Shown: positions 13,814-23,475, numbered from the stretch's first letter. The stretch is 29,174 bases of DNA from Erythrobacter donghaensis (GCF_001557325.1 NZ_LSJS01000120.1:1-29174), one strand, 5' to 3'. The notes: generated by a model not told the origin, from the sequence alone. Numbers and translations: made by a program.

Positions 13814-14497
13814 TTATTCCCCCTTCTCGTCCGATTTGCCGAGCGCCTTCTTCATGGCGGCGAGTTCATCGTCGATCGCGTCCGAACCGGCGAGCGCGGC
13901 GATTTCGTCGGCGAGGCTCGGCGGGCCGTCCTCGGCGATGCGCAGCGCGTCGGCGCGGCCTTCGGCGTAATCGACGCGGCGTTCGAGCTGGTCGAAGCGG
14001 GCGAGCGCCTCGTCGGTGCGCTCGGTGCTCATGAGCGTGCGCAGCTTGACGCGGTTCTCGGCGCTTTCGAGGCGCGCGGCGATCGCGGTCTGGCGGCTGC
14101 GGGCCTCGCGCAGGCGATGCTGGAGCTTGGCGATGTCGGCCTCGTAGGCGCGCAGGGCATCGTCGAGCACGGCGATCTCGGCCTTGAGCTGGTCGGCCAT
14201 GTCGCCCGCCTTCTTCTTCTCGACGAGGGCGGCACGGGCGAGATCCTCGCGGTCCTTGCTGAGCGCGAGCTGCGCCTTCTCGGCCCAGTCGGCCTGGAGC
14301 CGGTCGAGCTTCACGCAGTGGCGGTGCATCTCCTTCTGGTCGGCGATGGTGCGCGCCGCGCTCGCACGGACCTCGATCAGGGTCTCCTCCATCTCGAGGA
14401 TGATCATGCGGATCATCTTCGACGGGTCATCCGCCTTGTCGAGCATGTCGTTGAAGTTGGCGGCGATGATGTCACGGGTGCGGCTGAAAATGCCCAT
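13814..14497 (-). CDS. pspA: Phage-shock protein A, PspA/IM30 (ESCRT-III-like)
   Basis: A 227-aa PspA. The family start MGIFSRTRDIIAANFN is followed by DDPSKMIRMIILEMEETLIEVRASAAR, then long coiled-coil helices to the end. PspA binds PspF and blocks it in unstressed cells; under stress it oligomerises on the inner membrane and limits proton leakage. The start at 14497 matches the family N-terminus and has GGAG 8 nt upstream. The reading frame remains open for another 96 codons upstream with coding-like base use (separate entry). Near the C-terminus (LERRVDYAEGRADALRIAEDG, then LADEIAAL) the sequence loosely resembles the array tails, perhaps by chance. Confidence 0.96.
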   Translation of the reverse strand: MGIFSRTRDIIAANFNDMLDKADDPSKMIRMIILEMEETLIEVRASAARTIADQKEMHRHCVKLDRLQADWAEKAQLALSKDREDLARAALVEKKKAGDMADQLKAEIAVLDDALRAYEADIAKLQHRLREARSRQTAIAARLESAENRVKLRTLMSTERTDEALARFDQLERRVDYAEGRADALRIAEDGPPSLADEIAALAGSDAIDDELAAMKKALGKSDEKGE

Positions 14498-14785
14498 GAA
14501 GGCTACTCCATCGAGAAACGAGTTGACCCGGTCGAGGGGAGCGACTCGCTCCTCTTGCGGCGGGGTGGTGCGGCTGCCGGATTGTGCCTTGCCCGGGTTG
14601 CGGCGCAAGGCCTCGATTTCCGCGTCGAGCCGCGACAGGGGGGTGCCGCCCGACAGCAGACGGGGAGGTTGGGCCGGAGCATCGCCGGACAGCGCATCGC
14701 GGGTGGGCACCGTGATGCGGTCGGCGTCGGCAGGGGGGACATCCTGCCGGGTGCGCTCCGGCCCGAGGGGGTCATGGTCGCCCAC
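14498..14785 (-). other. Open, coding-like stretch in frame with and upstream of pspA
   Basis: From a GTG at 14783-14785, one base past the preceding gene's stop codon, 96 codons run without a stop straight into pspA. Third positions are mostly G or C as in real genes here. The translation is Pro/Arg/Asp-rich and probably disordered, but it includes SRLDAEIEALRRN (14600-14635 and just after), close to the EIEALR end of the array proteins. It could be a long PspA isoform, a separate gene that has lost its stop codon, or a non-coding leader that is open by composition. The standard PspA start is still preferred. Confidence 0.4.
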
Positions 14786-14786
14786 G

Positions 14787-14960
14787 TCAGGCGATCTCGA
14801 TCGTGACGCCCGCCGGGGCGAGCGGGGCCGCATTGGCGGCGGTCGGCTGAAGCTGCGAGGACAGCGCGATCATCATCACCATCGCGGCGATGCTGGCCAT
14901 CGCGGCATGGCCGAGCTTGGTGTTCCAGAAGCTGGCGCTTTGTGCTTTGCGGTCGATCAT
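14787..14960 (-). CDS. 57-aa membrane or secreted peptide, first gene of the psp operon
   Basis: A small protein with a polar N-terminus (MIDRKAQSASFWNTKLG), a hydrophobic Met/Ala-rich helix at about residues 18-34, then TAANA (a plausible signal-peptidase site after residue 44) and a short tail LAPAGVTIEIA. A strong GGGAGG lies 7 nt before the ATG. It is the first gene after the sigma-54 promoter, so it should be strongly made under envelope stress. I do not recognise a family. It could be a single-pass anchor or a cleaved stress peptide. Coding status is well supported by the ribosome-binding site and position. Confidence 0.72.
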   Translation of the reverse strand: MIDRKAQSASFWNTKLGHAAMASIAAMVMMIALSSQLQPTAANAAPLAPAGVTIEIA

Positions 14961-15002
14961 TGTGGGCCTCCCCAAGTTTGTCCGTGGTCTTGCCGACTGT
15001 AT

Positions 15003-15018
15003 TGCACGGGGTGTGCCA
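15003..15018 (-). promoter_or_regulatory. Sigma-54 (-24/-12) promoter of the psp operon
   Basis: On the minus strand the sequence reads TGGCACACCCCGTGCA. The consensus is TGGCACR-N4-TTGCW, so only one base of the -12 element differs and the GG/GC spacing is exact. Initiation would be near 14992, about 32 nt before the first start codon. The divergent neighbour is the matching activator PspF, which makes this a well-supported promoter rather than a chance match. Confidence 0.85.
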
Positions 15019-15020
15019 AA

Positions 15021-15050
15021 CCGCGCGAATGGCGGAATCGCGCGGTTTTT
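15021..15050. promoter_or_regulatory. Inverted repeat with T-run between pspF and the psp operon
   Basis: Arms CCGCGCGA (15021-15028) and TCGCGCGG (15038-15045) are perfectly complementary, with a 9-nt spacer and TTTTT after the second arm. It lies immediately upstream of the -24 element. It may be a binding site (PspF or another regulator), or a rightward terminator that shields pspF from read-through on the plus strand. Confidence 0.5.
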
Positions 15051-15082
15051 CGGGTCGGGAGTGGTCAGGGCGTTGGTCTCTA

Positions 15083-15112
15083 TTGCCAAGCATTGGGGAA
15101 TTTCACTATAGT
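15083..15112 (+). promoter_or_regulatory. Likely housekeeping promoter of pspF, leaderless start
   Basis: TTGCCA (15083-15088) and TATAGT (15107-15112) are 18 bases apart. The expected start of transcription, 6-8 bases past the -10 box, falls on the ATG of pspF at 15119. No Shine-Dalgarno sequence exists, so a leaderless mRNA is likely. Confidence 0.55.
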
Positions 15113-15118
15113 TTGGAC

Positions 15119-16171
<1,053 letters not shown>

Positions 16172-16340
16172 GGCGCGGCTGACGGGTGTCGGCTGACAGA
16201 TTCGGAAGTCCCTTCGATCACTGCGGACCTCCGACATGGGCGGTGGCACCGGTATCCTGCACCGATTTGCCTGGCTGCGTGCGGGCAGCCACGCGGCGCC
16301 GCAGCGAACGCGGGGGAGCAACGGGTGGTGGACCCGAAGC

Positions 16341-16369
16341 CGCGACCTAGGTATTGCCCCTAGGTCGCG
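16341..16369. promoter_or_regulatory. Perfect 11-bp inverted repeat upstream of the PilZ gene
   Basis: CGCGACCTAGG (16341-16351) and CCTAGGTCGCG (16359-16369) are exact complements with a 7-nt spacer (TATTGCC). It lies 170 bp after pspF and 39 bp before the PilZ start. No T-run follows on either strand, so it looks more like an operator or a stabilising hairpin than an intrinsic terminator. The rest of the 237-bp gap (16172-16408) shows nothing recognisable. Confidence 0.5.
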
Positions 16370-16408
16370 CCCGACCGGACGTTGACGACCTGCGGTTAGT
16401 CTCGTCCG

Positions 16409-16831
16409 ATGTCGCAAGCGGGGCATCATAGCTTACTGACCCAGGACCACGGGCTGTCGACCATCGGCCGCCGCGCCTCGGCGCGCCTGCGGCTGGCGAT
16501 TCCGGCGCGCTTCGTCTCGGTCGCCGCCACCCAGGCGTGCATCCTGCTCGACGTCTCGCGCAGCGGCGCGCGGATCGCCCTTGCCCGGCCGGTGCCCTGC
16601 CGCCAGTCGGGCTATGTCGCGGTCGGCCTTCTCGAGCTGTTCGGCGTCGTCGTTCGCGAGGAGCGCGCAGGCGCGGACAAGGGCAGGGGCGGGATCAACG
16701 CTGTCGCCTTCGACGAGCCGATCAGCGAGGCCGATGTGCTCGCGATCCGCCGCTATGCCGAGGACTTCGAGCTGCGTGAGCGTCATGCCCTGCGCGACCA
16801 GGTGCGCCGCTGGGTCGCCGGCGAGTCCTGA
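16409..16831 (+). CDS. PilZ-domain protein, likely c-di-GMP binding
   Basis: A 140-aa protein with a single PilZ domain, the receptor fold for the second messenger cyclic di-GMP. The two binding motifs are visible: an Arg-rich R-R-x-x-x-R stretch (RRASARLRLAIPARF, about residues 21-35) and D-x-S-x-x-G (DVSRSGARI, about 48-56). The C-terminal third is a charged helical region with no second domain. Such proteins usually alter motility, surface polysaccharide or enzyme partners. No Shine-Dalgarno sequence precedes the ATG. It has no obvious functional tie to pspF upstream or rimP downstream. Confidence 0.85.
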   Translation: MSQAGHHSLLTQDHGLSTIGRRASARLRLAIPARFVSVAATQACILLDVSRSGARIALARPVPCRQSGYVAVGLLELFGVVVREERAGADKGRGGINAVAFDEPISEADVLAIRRYAEDFELRERHALRDQVRRWVAGES

Positions 16832-16983
16832 GGCTCCTGCCGCGCGAGGGGCTTGCCAAAGCGGGCAAAGCCGACTAGGTGCAGCGCCAATCCCGACATT
16901 GTGACAACAAGGTTTGGATGCTGGCGCCCGCGGGGGCCGGCCCGAAACCGCGTTGCCGCAATGATCTGCTGACGAAAGAATCC

Positions 16984-17550
16984 ATGGCCGATATTGCCCG
17001 CCTGACCCAGCTGATCGAACCCGAGGCCACTGCGCTCGGGTTCGAACTGGTGCGCGTGGCAATGGTGCCGTCCGAGGCCGGCGACGGCGGCATGGCGCTC
17101 CAGATCATGGCCGAAGACCCGGCGACCGGTCAGCTGGTGCTCGACCAGTGCGCCGCCCTCTCGCGCCGCATCTCCGACGCGATCGACGCTGCGGAAGAGG
17201 CGGGCGAGGAGCTGGTCGAAGGCGCCTATCACCTCGAAGTCAGCTCACCCGGCATCGACCGTCCGCTCACCCGCGAGAAGGACTTTGCCAACTGGGCCGG
17301 GCACGAGGTGCGGATCGTCATGGACAAGAGCTATGGCGGCCAGCGCGTCAACAAGGGCGTGCTCGGGGGCCTCGAGGATGGTATGGTCCTCGTCAAGGAA
17401 GTGAAGGCGGGCGATGTGCGCCTGCCGCTCGCAGAAATCCACACGGCAAAGCTCGTCCTCACCGACGCGCTGATCGCCGCCACCCGCCCGCTCGACACCA
17501 GCGGGGCCGACGAACTCATCGAAGAAGATACAGAGAAGGCAGACGACTGA
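16984..17550 (+). CDS. rimP: Ribosome maturation factor RimP
   Basis: A 188-aa RimP, which helps mature the 30S subunit (central pseudoknot and S12 entry). The N-terminal domain has LIEPEATALGFELVRVAM (residues 10-27). The highly conserved EVSSPGIDRPLT motif is near 86-97. An SH3-like C-terminal domain and an acidic tail follow. The start at 16984 matches the family; the in-frame Met codons upstream (16879, 16918) would add an unlikely Arg/Pro-rich leader. It begins the conserved rimP-nusA-infB operon and overlaps nusA by one base (TGATG). Confidence 0.95.
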   Translation: MADIARLTQLIEPEATALGFELVRVAMVPSEAGDGGMALQIMAEDPATGQLVLDQCAALSRRISDAIDAAEEAGEELVEGAYHLEVSSPGIDRPLTREKDFANWAGHEVRIVMDKSYGGQRVNKGVLGGLEDGMVLVKEVKAGDVRLPLAEIHTAKLVLTDALIAATRPLDTSGADELIEEDTEKADD

Positions 17551-19175
17551 TGAGTGCCATTTCCGCCAACAAGGCCGAACTCCTCGCGATCGCGAACGCG
17601 GTCGCCTCGGAAAAGATGATCGACAAGGCGATCGTCATCGAGGCGATGGAAGAAGCGATCCAGAAATCGGCGCGCAACCGCTACGGCGCCGAGAACGACA
17701 TCCGTGCCAAGCTCGATCCGCTGACCGGCGATCTGACGCTGTGGCGCGTGGTCGAGGTGGTCGAAGAGGTCGAGGACTACTTCAAACAGGTCGATCTGAA
17801 GCAGGCCGAAAAGCTCCAGCCGGGTGCCAAGGTGGGTGACTTCATCGTCGACCCGCTGCCCCCGGTCGATCTCGGCCGCATCGATGCGCAGTCGGCCAAG
17901 CAGGTGATCTTCCAGAAGGTCCGCGATGCCGAGCGTGAGCGTCAGTTCGAGGAATTCAAGGACCGTCAGGGCGAAGTCATCACCGGCGTGATCAAGTCGG
18001 TCGAATTCGGCCACGTGATCGTCAACCTCGGCCGCGCCGAGGGCGTGATCCGCCGCGACCAGCAGATCCCCCGCGAAGCCGCCCGCACCGGCGAGCGCGT
18101 CCGCGCGCTGATCACCAAGGTGGAACGCAACAATCGCGGGCCGCAGATCTTCCTCAGCCGCGCGCATCCCGACTTCATGAAGAAGCTGTTCGCGCAGGAA
18201 GTGCCCGAAATCTACGACAACATCATCGAGATCAAGGCCGCCGCCCGCGACCCGGGCAGCCGCGCCAAGATCGGCGTGATCAGCCGCGATTCGAGCATCG
18301 ACCCGGTCGGCGCCTGCGTCGGCATGAAGGGCAGCCGCGTGCAGGCGGTGGTGCAGGAACTCCAGGGCGAGAAGATCGACATCATCCCCTGGTCGGAAGA
18401 CACCGCGACCTTCGTGGTGAACGCGCTCCAGCCCGCCACCGTCAGCCGCGTCGTGCTCGACGAGGATGATGGCCGTATCGAGGTGGTGGTGCCCGACGAT
18501 CAGCTGTCGTTGGCCATCGGCCGCCGCGGCCAGAACGTCCGTCTGGCGAGCCAGCTCACCGGCCACCAGATCGACATCATGACCGAGGAAGAAGCCTCGG
18601 AGAAGCGCTCGAAGGAATTCGCCGAGCGGTCCAAGATGTTCGAGGAAGAACTGGACGTCGACGAGACGCTGTCGCAGCTGCTGGTCGCCGAAGGCTTCGC
18701 CGAGCTGGAAGAAGTTGCCTATGTCGACCTCGCCGAACTCGCGAGCATCGAGGGCTTCGACGAGGAGCTCGCCGAGGAACTCCAGAGCCGCGCGCTCGAG
18801 GCGCTCGAGCGTCAGGAAGCCGCGCACCGCGAAGTGCGCCGGGGTCTGGGCGTCGAGGACGCGCTCGCCGAAATCCCGCACCTCACCGAGGCGATGCTGG
18901 TCACGCTCGGCAAGGCGGGGATCAAGACGCTCGACGATCTCGCCGATCTCGCCACCGACGAGCTGATCGCCAAGAAGCGCGAAGCGCCGCGTCGCCGCGC
19001 GGCCGCCGATGGCCCGCCGCAGCGCCGCCCGCAGCGCGAAAGCGACAAGGGCGGGGTGCTCGGCGAATACGGCCTCTCGGAAGAGCAAGGCAACGAGATC
19101 ATCATGGCCGCGCGTGCGCACTGGTTCGAAGACGAGCCGACCGAGGAGGCCGCCCATGCGGACTCCACCCAATGA
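17550..19175 (+). CDS. nusA: Transcription termination/antitermination factor NusA
   Basis: A 541-aa NusA. An N-terminal RNA-polymerase-binding domain ([28 protein letters not shown]) is followed by an S1 domain ([21 protein letters not shown], about 140-160). Two KH domains come next ([17 protein letters not shown] near 250; [21 protein letters not shown] near 318), then C-terminal helix-hairpin-helix repeats ([36 protein letters not shown]). It controls pausing, termination and rRNA antitermination. It shares one base with the rimP stop codon and overlaps the next gene by 20 bases. A basic Arg/Pro stretch (residues about 475-498) precedes the last segment. Confidence 0.97.
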   Translation: MSAISANKAELLAIANAVASEKMIDKAIVIEAMEEAIQKSARNRYGAENDIRAKLDPLTGDLTLWRVVEVVEEVEDYFKQVDLKQAEKLQPGAKVGDFIVDPLPPVDLGRIDAQSAKQVIFQKVRDAERERQFEEFKDRQGEVITGVIKSVEFGHVIVNLGRAEGVIRRDQQIPREAARTGERVRALITKVERNNRGPQIFLSRAHPDFMKKLFAQEVPEIYDNIIEIKAAARDPGSRAKIGVISRDSSIDPVGACVGMKGSRVQAVVQELQGEKIDIIPWSEDTATFVVNALQPATVSRVVLDEDDGRIEVVVPDDQLSLAIGRRGQNVRLASQLTGHQIDIMTEEEASEKRSKEFAERSKMFEEELDVDETLSQLLVAEGFAELEEVAYVDLAELASIEGFDEELAEELQSRALEALERQEAAHREVRRGLGVEDALAEIPHLTEAMLVTLGKAGIKTLDDLADLATDELIAKKREAPRRRAAADGPPQRRPQRESDKGGVLGEYGLSEEQGNEIIMAARAHWFEDEPTEEAAHADSTQ

Positions 19176-19935
19176 GCGCCTGACGTCCGACATCGCCGAG
19201 CCGTCGCTCCCCGCCAAGGCGGAGAGCGAGCGGCGCTGCATCCTCTCCGGGGACATCTCGGCGCGGGACAGCCTCGTGCGTCTGGCGATTTCGCCCGACG
19301 GGCTGGTGCTGCCCGATGCCGCGGCCAAGGCCCCCGGGCGGGGCGCCTGGATCGGCGTGACCCGCGCAGAGCTTGAACACGCGCTTGCCGATGGCCATCT
19401 CAGGAAAGCGCTGATGCGCGCCTTCAAGGGTGCGCCTCTCACCATTCCCGAGGATCTGCCCGCCCGGATCGAGGCGGCGCTTGCGCGTCACCTCGGTGAT
19501 CGGCTCGGGCTCGAACTGCGCTCGGGCAATATCGTGCTGGGCTCGGCCCGGATTGCCGAACAGGCCAGAAGTGGCCGGATCGCGGCGCTGCTGCACGCGT
19601 CCGATTCCAGCGAGGACGGGCGGCGCAAGCTCGATCAGGCCTGGCGCGTCGGCAACGACGCCGAAGGCTCGGGCGAGCGCGGCACGGTCTTGCCCCTAGA
19701 CCGCACCGCGCTGTCTGTGGCATTGGGCCGCGACAATGTGGTCCATCTGGGGGTCGCCGGCCATGCCGGCGATATGCGCGCCGCAGAGCGCGTGCTCCAG
19801 GCGGTGTCCCGGCTGGTGCATTTCGCCGGGAATGATCGGACGAGACTGACGCATGATGACGGCCGGGACTTGCCCGGCGACGCAAGTCCGCCTTCGGGCG
19901 GGGCAGCGGCAATTGACGAATACGTGAAGGACTGA
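19156..19935 (+). CDS. YlxR-type RNA-binding protein fused to an L7Ae-like domain
   Basis: A 259-aa protein typical of alphaproteobacteria in this operon. The N-terminal YlxR (DUF448) domain shows ERRCILSGDISARDSLVRLAISPDG and PGRGAWIGVTR (residues about 24-75). The central part (about 118-200, SGNIVLGSARIAEQARSGRIAALLHASD) resembles a ribosomal L7Ae-like fold. A low-complexity tail ends the protein. YlxR proteins are proposed to bind RNA or act as regulators. The start at 19156 has GAGGAGG upstream and lies within the end of nusA (20-nt overlap), a common layout here. It is 9 nt from infB. Confidence 0.88.
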   Translation: MRTPPNERLTSDIAEPSLPAKAESERRCILSGDISARDSLVRLAISPDGLVLPDAAAKAPGRGAWIGVTRAELEHALADGHLRKALMRAFKGAPLTIPEDLPARIEAALARHLGDRLGLELRSGNIVLGSARIAEQARSGRIAALLHASDSSEDGRRKLDQAWRVGNDAEGSGERGTVLPLDRTALSVALGRDNVVHLGVAGHAGDMRAAERVLQAVSRLVHFAGNDRTRLTHDDGRDLPGDASPPSGGAAAIDEYVKD

Positions 19936-19944
19936 CGAGCGATA

Positions 19945-22500
19945 ATGAGCGACGACAACGACAACCAGCGCACCCGCAAACCCCTCGGCCTCAAGCGGTC
20001 GGTGGATGCGGGCGAGGTCAAGCAGACCTTCAGCCATGGCCGCACCAACAAGGTGGTGGTCGAGGTGAAGCGCCGCCGCGTGCTCGGCAAGCCCGGCGAG
20101 GCGGCTCCGCCGACGCCCGCGCCCGCGCCCGAACCGGTCGTGGCCGCGCCGACGCCGCCGCCGCCGCCTGCCTCCACGCCCGCTCCGCGCACCGCGCGTC
20201 CCGCCCCCGCCGGCGAGACCCCGCAGGAGCGCGTCAAGCGCCTCCAGCTCGAAGCCGAGGAGGAGCGCCTGCGCCTCGCCGAGGAAGCCCGCAAGCGCGA
20301 GGACGAGGAGCGTGCACGCGCCGAAGAGGAAGAGCGTCGCCGGACCGAAGAACGCGCCCGCGCCGAAGAAGAGGCCGAGCGCCAACGCGCCGAGGCCGCC
20401 AGCGCGCCCGCCGCGTCCGAACCTGAGGCCGCGCCCGTGGCCGAGGCGCCTGCGGCTCCCGAAGCTGCCGCTCCCGCAGCCGCCGTGCCCGCCGCGCGCC
20501 GCTTCACCCCGGTCGAGCGCCCCGAGCCCAAGCGGCCCGCCACGATCGAAGCCAAGCCCAAGAAGAAGGACGACAAGCGCGCCGCGCCTGCCGACGAGGG
20601 CAAGGACAACCGCCGTTCGGGCAAGCTCACCGTCACCCGCGCCCTCAACGAGGACGAAGGCCGTCGTGCGCGCAGCCTCGCCGCGCTGAAGCGTGCGCGC
20701 GAGAAGGAGCGCCGCGGGCAGGGCGGGCCGTCGAAGCCGCGCGAAAAGCAGGTCCGCGACGTGGTCGTCCCCGAGGCGATCACCGTCAGCGAACTCGCCA
20801 ACCGCATGGCCGAGAAGGGCGCCGACCTGGTGAAGGCGCTGTTCAACATGGGCATGATGGTCACGGTCAATCAGACCATCGATCAGGACACGGCCGAGCT
20901 GCTGGTCGAGGAATTCGGCCACAACATCACCCGCGTCTCGGCGAGCGATGTCGACATCGACACCAGTGCCGATGAAGATCCCATCGAGACGCAGAAGCCG
21001 CGTCCGCCGGTGGTGACGATCATGGGCCACGTCGACCACGGCAAGACCAGCCTGCTCGATGCCCTGCGCGGCACCGACGTGGTGAAGGGCGAGGCCGGCG
21101 GCATCACCCAGCACATCGGCGCCTATCAGATCACCACCAAGGACAAGTCGAAGATCACCTTCCTCGACACCCCTGGCCACGCCGCCTTCACCGAGATGCG
21201 CATGCGCGGGGCGAACGTCACCGACATCGTTATCCTGGTGGTGGCGGGCGATGACGGGCTCATGCCGCAGACGATCGAGGCGATCAACCACACCAAGGCC
21301 GCGGGCGTGCCGATGATCGTGGCGATCACCAAGTCGGACAAGCCCGAGTTCAACCCGCAGAAGATCCGCGAACGTCTGCTCGAGCACGAGATCGTGGTCG
21401 AAGCGATGTCGGGCGACGTGCAGGACGTGGAAGTCTCGGCCAAGACCGGGGCGGGGCTCGACAAGCTGATCGAGGCGATCGGTCTCCAGGCCGAACTGCT
21501 CGAGCTGAAGGCGCGGCCCGACCGCGATGCCGAGGCGACTGTAATCGAAGCCCAGCTCGACAAGGGCCGCGGGCCGGTTGCGACCGTGCTCGTCACCCGC
21601 GGGACGCTCAAGCGCGGCGACAATTTCGTGGTCGGCACCCAGTCGGGTCGCGTCCGCGCGATCGTCGACGACAAGGGTCAGCAGCTGAAGGAAGCCGGCC
21701 CTTCGATGCCGGTCGAGGTGCTGGGCCTGGGCGGCGTGCCGTCTGCGGGCGACAACCTGACGGTGGTCGAGAACGAACAGCGCGCCCGCGAGGTCGCCAA
21801 GTATCGTCAGGAAATCGCGACCGAGAAGCGCACCGCGCTGGCGCCGACCAATTTCGACACGATGTTCAACAACCTCGCCTCCAACGTCATCGAGTATCCG
21901 GTGGTGGTGAAGGCCGACGTGCAGGGTTCGGTCGAGGCGATCGTCAACGCGCTCCACAACCTCTCGAATGACGAGATCAAGGTGCGCGTGCTCAATGCGG
22001 GCGTGGGCGCGATCACCGAGAGCGACGTGCTGCTGGCGGCGGCCTCGAAGGCGCCGATCATCGGCTTCAACGTGCGTCCCAACGCCAAGGCGCGCGACCT
22101 TGTGAAGCGCGACGGGGTGCGGATGATGTATTACGACGTCATCTACCACCTCACCGACGCGGTCGCCAAGGAGATGGCGGGCGAGCTCGGGCCGGAGCGG
22201 ATCGAGACGGTCGTGGGCCGCGCCGAGGTCAAGCAGGTCTTCCCGGCGGGCAAGAAGGACAAGGCGGCGGGTCTGCTGGTGCTGGAGGGTGCGATCAGGA
22301 AGGGCCTGTTCGCGCGTCTCACCCGCGCCGACGTCATCGTCTCGGCCACCAAGATCGCCTCGCTGCGGCGCTTCAAGGACGACGTGGACGAAGTGCGCGC
22401 GGGTCTCGAATGCGGCGTGGTGCTGGAAGACACCAACGACATCAAGCCGGGCGACAACCTCGAAGTCTTCTCGGTCGAGGAGCGTGAGCGGACGCTGTGA
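19945..22500 (+). CDS. infB: Translation initiation factor IF-2
   Basis: An 851-aa IF-2, the GTPase that brings initiator fMet-tRNA to the ribosome. The N-terminal third is a low-complexity Ala/Pro and Glu/Arg-rich region (residues about 45-220), then the conserved IF2N segment ([30 protein letters not shown]). The G domain has G1 GHVDHGKT (361-368), DTPGH and TKSDK. Beta-barrel and C-terminal fMet-tRNA-binding domains complete it ([28 protein letters not shown]). The length is normal for alphaproteobacteria. No internal start for a shorter isoform was assessed. Confidence 0.98.
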   Translation: MSDDNDNQRTRKPLGLKRSVDAGEVKQTFSHGRTNKVVVEVKRRRVLGKPGEAAPPTPAPAPEPVVAAPTPPPPPASTPAPRTARPAPAGETPQERVKRLQLEAEEERLRLAEEARKREDEERARAEEEERRRTEERARAEEEAERQRAEAASAPAASEPEAAPVAEAPAAPEAAAPAAAVPAARRFTPVERPEPKRPATIEAKPKKKDDKRAAPADEGKDNRRSGKLTVTRALNEDEGRRARSLAALKRAREKERRGQGGPSKPREKQVRDVVVPEAITVSELANRMAEKGADLVKALFNMGMMVTVNQTIDQDTAELLVEEFGHNITRVSASDVDIDTSADEDPIETQKPRPPVVTIMGHVDHGKTSLLDALRGTDVVKGEAGGITQHIGAYQITTKDKSKITFLDTPGHAAFTEMRMRGANVTDIVILVVAGDDGLMPQTIEAINHTKAAGVPMIVAITKSDKPEFNPQKIRERLLEHEIVVEAMSGDVQDVEVSAKTGAGLDKLIEAIGLQAELLELKARPDRDAEATVIEAQLDKGRGPVATVLVTRGTLKRGDNFVVGTQSGRVRAIVDDKGQQLKEAGPSMPVEVLGLGGVPSAGDNLTVVENEQRAREVAKYRQEIATEKRTALAPTNFDTMFNNLASNVIEYPVVVKADVQGSVEAIVNALHNLSNDEIKVRVLNAGVGAITESDVLLAAASKAPIIGFNVRPNAKARDLVKRDGVRMMYYDVIYHLTDAVAKEMAGELGPERIETVVGRAEVKQVFPAGKKDKAAGLLVLEGAIRKGLFARLTRADVIVSATKIASLRRFKDDVDEVRAGLECGVVLEDTNDIKPGDNLEVFSVEERERTL

Positions 22501-22521
22501 GCCGGATAGGGGAAGCACGCC

Positions 22522-22965
22522 ATGGCGGAGTATGAACCGGGCGAGGGCTCCTGGGCCCAATCCCCCCACACGGCGTTGCTCGGCAGCGAGTTCGTCAGCT
22601 TCGACGAGGCGACCCAGACCGTCACCATGCGCTTCACCGTCAAGCGCGAGATGTGCACCTGGCGCGGGGGCGTGCAGGGGGGCCTGGTCGCGGGCTATCT
22701 CGATGACGTGATGGGCTATGCCTATGTCGCGGCCACCGGCGGCGTCATGGCGCCGCTCAACCTCGAGATTTCGATGAGCCTCATCCGCCTGATACCCGAA
22801 GGCGCAACGATCATCGGCACGGGCCGGGTGGTCAAAGCGGGCCAGCGGGTGGTGTTCCTCGAGGGCGAGTTGCGCGGGGAGGACGGCACGATCCACGCCC
22901 GCGCCACTTCGACCGCGATCCCCACGGCAAAGCCTACGCCGGAAGTCACGGGGCTCGAGCGCTGA
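22522..22965 (+). CDS. PaaI-like hotdog thioesterase
   Basis: A 147-aa protein of the PaaI/4HBT hotdog family. Landmarks are [26 protein letters not shown] (residues about 53-78), where the H of the usual G-G-x-x-x-x-L-D is replaced by Q but the Asp is kept, and the later strand [15 protein letters not shown]. It probably hydrolyses acyl- or aryl-CoA esters. It is inserted between infB (21-nt gap, GGGGAA ribosome site) and rbfA (one-base TGATG overlap), so it is expressed with the translation operon. There is no evident functional link. Confidence 0.85.
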   Translation: MAEYEPGEGSWAQSPHTALLGSEFVSFDEATQTVTMRFTVKREMCTWRGGVQGGLVAGYLDDVMGYAYVAATGGVMAPLNLEISMSLIRLIPEGATIIGTGRVVKAGQRVVFLEGELRGEDGTIHARATSTAIPTAKPTPEVTGLER

Positions 22966-23363
22966 TGGCCAGGCAACCCTTCACCGCCGAGCAGCAATCG
23001 GTCCGCGTCCTCAAGGTGGGCGAGCGGGTGCGGCATATCCTGTCGGAACTGCTCGCGCGCGGCGAGGTGCATGACGATGTGGTGAGCGCATCGCACATTG
23101 CGGTGACCGAGGTGCGCATGAGCCCCGATCTGCGCAACGCGACGGCTTACGTGAAGCCCTTGCTCGGCGCAGGGGATGACGACATCGTCCACGCCCTCAG
23201 ACAGAACACCGCCTTCCTTCAGCGCGAGGTCGCCCAGCGGCTCGGCCTCAAGTTTGCCCCCAAGCTCCGCTTCCGCAAGGACGAGAGCTTCGCCGAAGCG
23301 GACCGGATCGAGGCTTTGCTGCGCGATCCCAAGGTGGCGCGCGATCTTGAGGATGAGGAATAA
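22965..23363 (+). CDS. rbfA: Ribosome-binding factor A
   Basis: A 132-aa RbfA, a KH-fold factor for late 30S maturation and cold adaptation. The pattern is clear: [26 protein letters not shown], then [27 protein letters not shown], and [23 protein letters not shown] with a final acidic tail. The KH AXG-like turn is at the [10 protein letters not shown] region. Its start overlaps the thioesterase stop codon by one base. It is the last gene before a palindromic repeat and the converging yceI gene. Confidence 0.95.
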   Translation: MARQPFTAEQQSVRVLKVGERVRHILSELLARGEVHDDVVSASHIAVTEVRMSPDLRNATAYVKPLLGAGDDDIVHALRQNTAFLQREVAQRLGLKFAPKLRFRKDESFAEADRIEALLRDPKVARDLEDEE

Positions 23364-23471
23364 CCCTCGTCATTGCGAGCCGAAGGCGCGGCAATCCATG
23401 ACCCGCCGTCGCCAAGGCCGCAAGGTCAGTCCATGGGTTGCTTCGTCGCTGCGCTTCTCGCAATGACGAGG
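23364..23471. repeat. Palindromic intergenic repeat (REP/MITE-like), about 108 bp
   Basis: The outer arms CCTCGTCATTGCGAG (23365-23379) and CTCGCAATGACGAGG (23457-23471) are perfect 15-bp complements. Inner segments GCAATCCA (from about 23391) and TGGGTTGC (about 23434-23441) also nearly pair. The TCATTGCGAG...GCAATCC theme is a familiar dispersed repeat of alphaproteobacterial intergenic DNA. It begins directly after the rbfA stop codon and lies between two converging genes, where it could also act as a bidirectional terminator. No ORF is inside. Confidence 0.8.
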
Positions 23472-23475
23472 TTAG

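Noticed and set aside
19696..22896. Very long open frame (1066 codons) on the minus strand opposite infB
   Set aside because: It is antiparallel to unmistakable infB, has a His/Arg/Leu/Gly-rich composition typical of antisense frames in GC-rich genes, and shows no motif. Similar antisense frames opposite pnp (26820-28784), nusA (17331-19445) and leuC (3311-5290) were dropped for the same reason.
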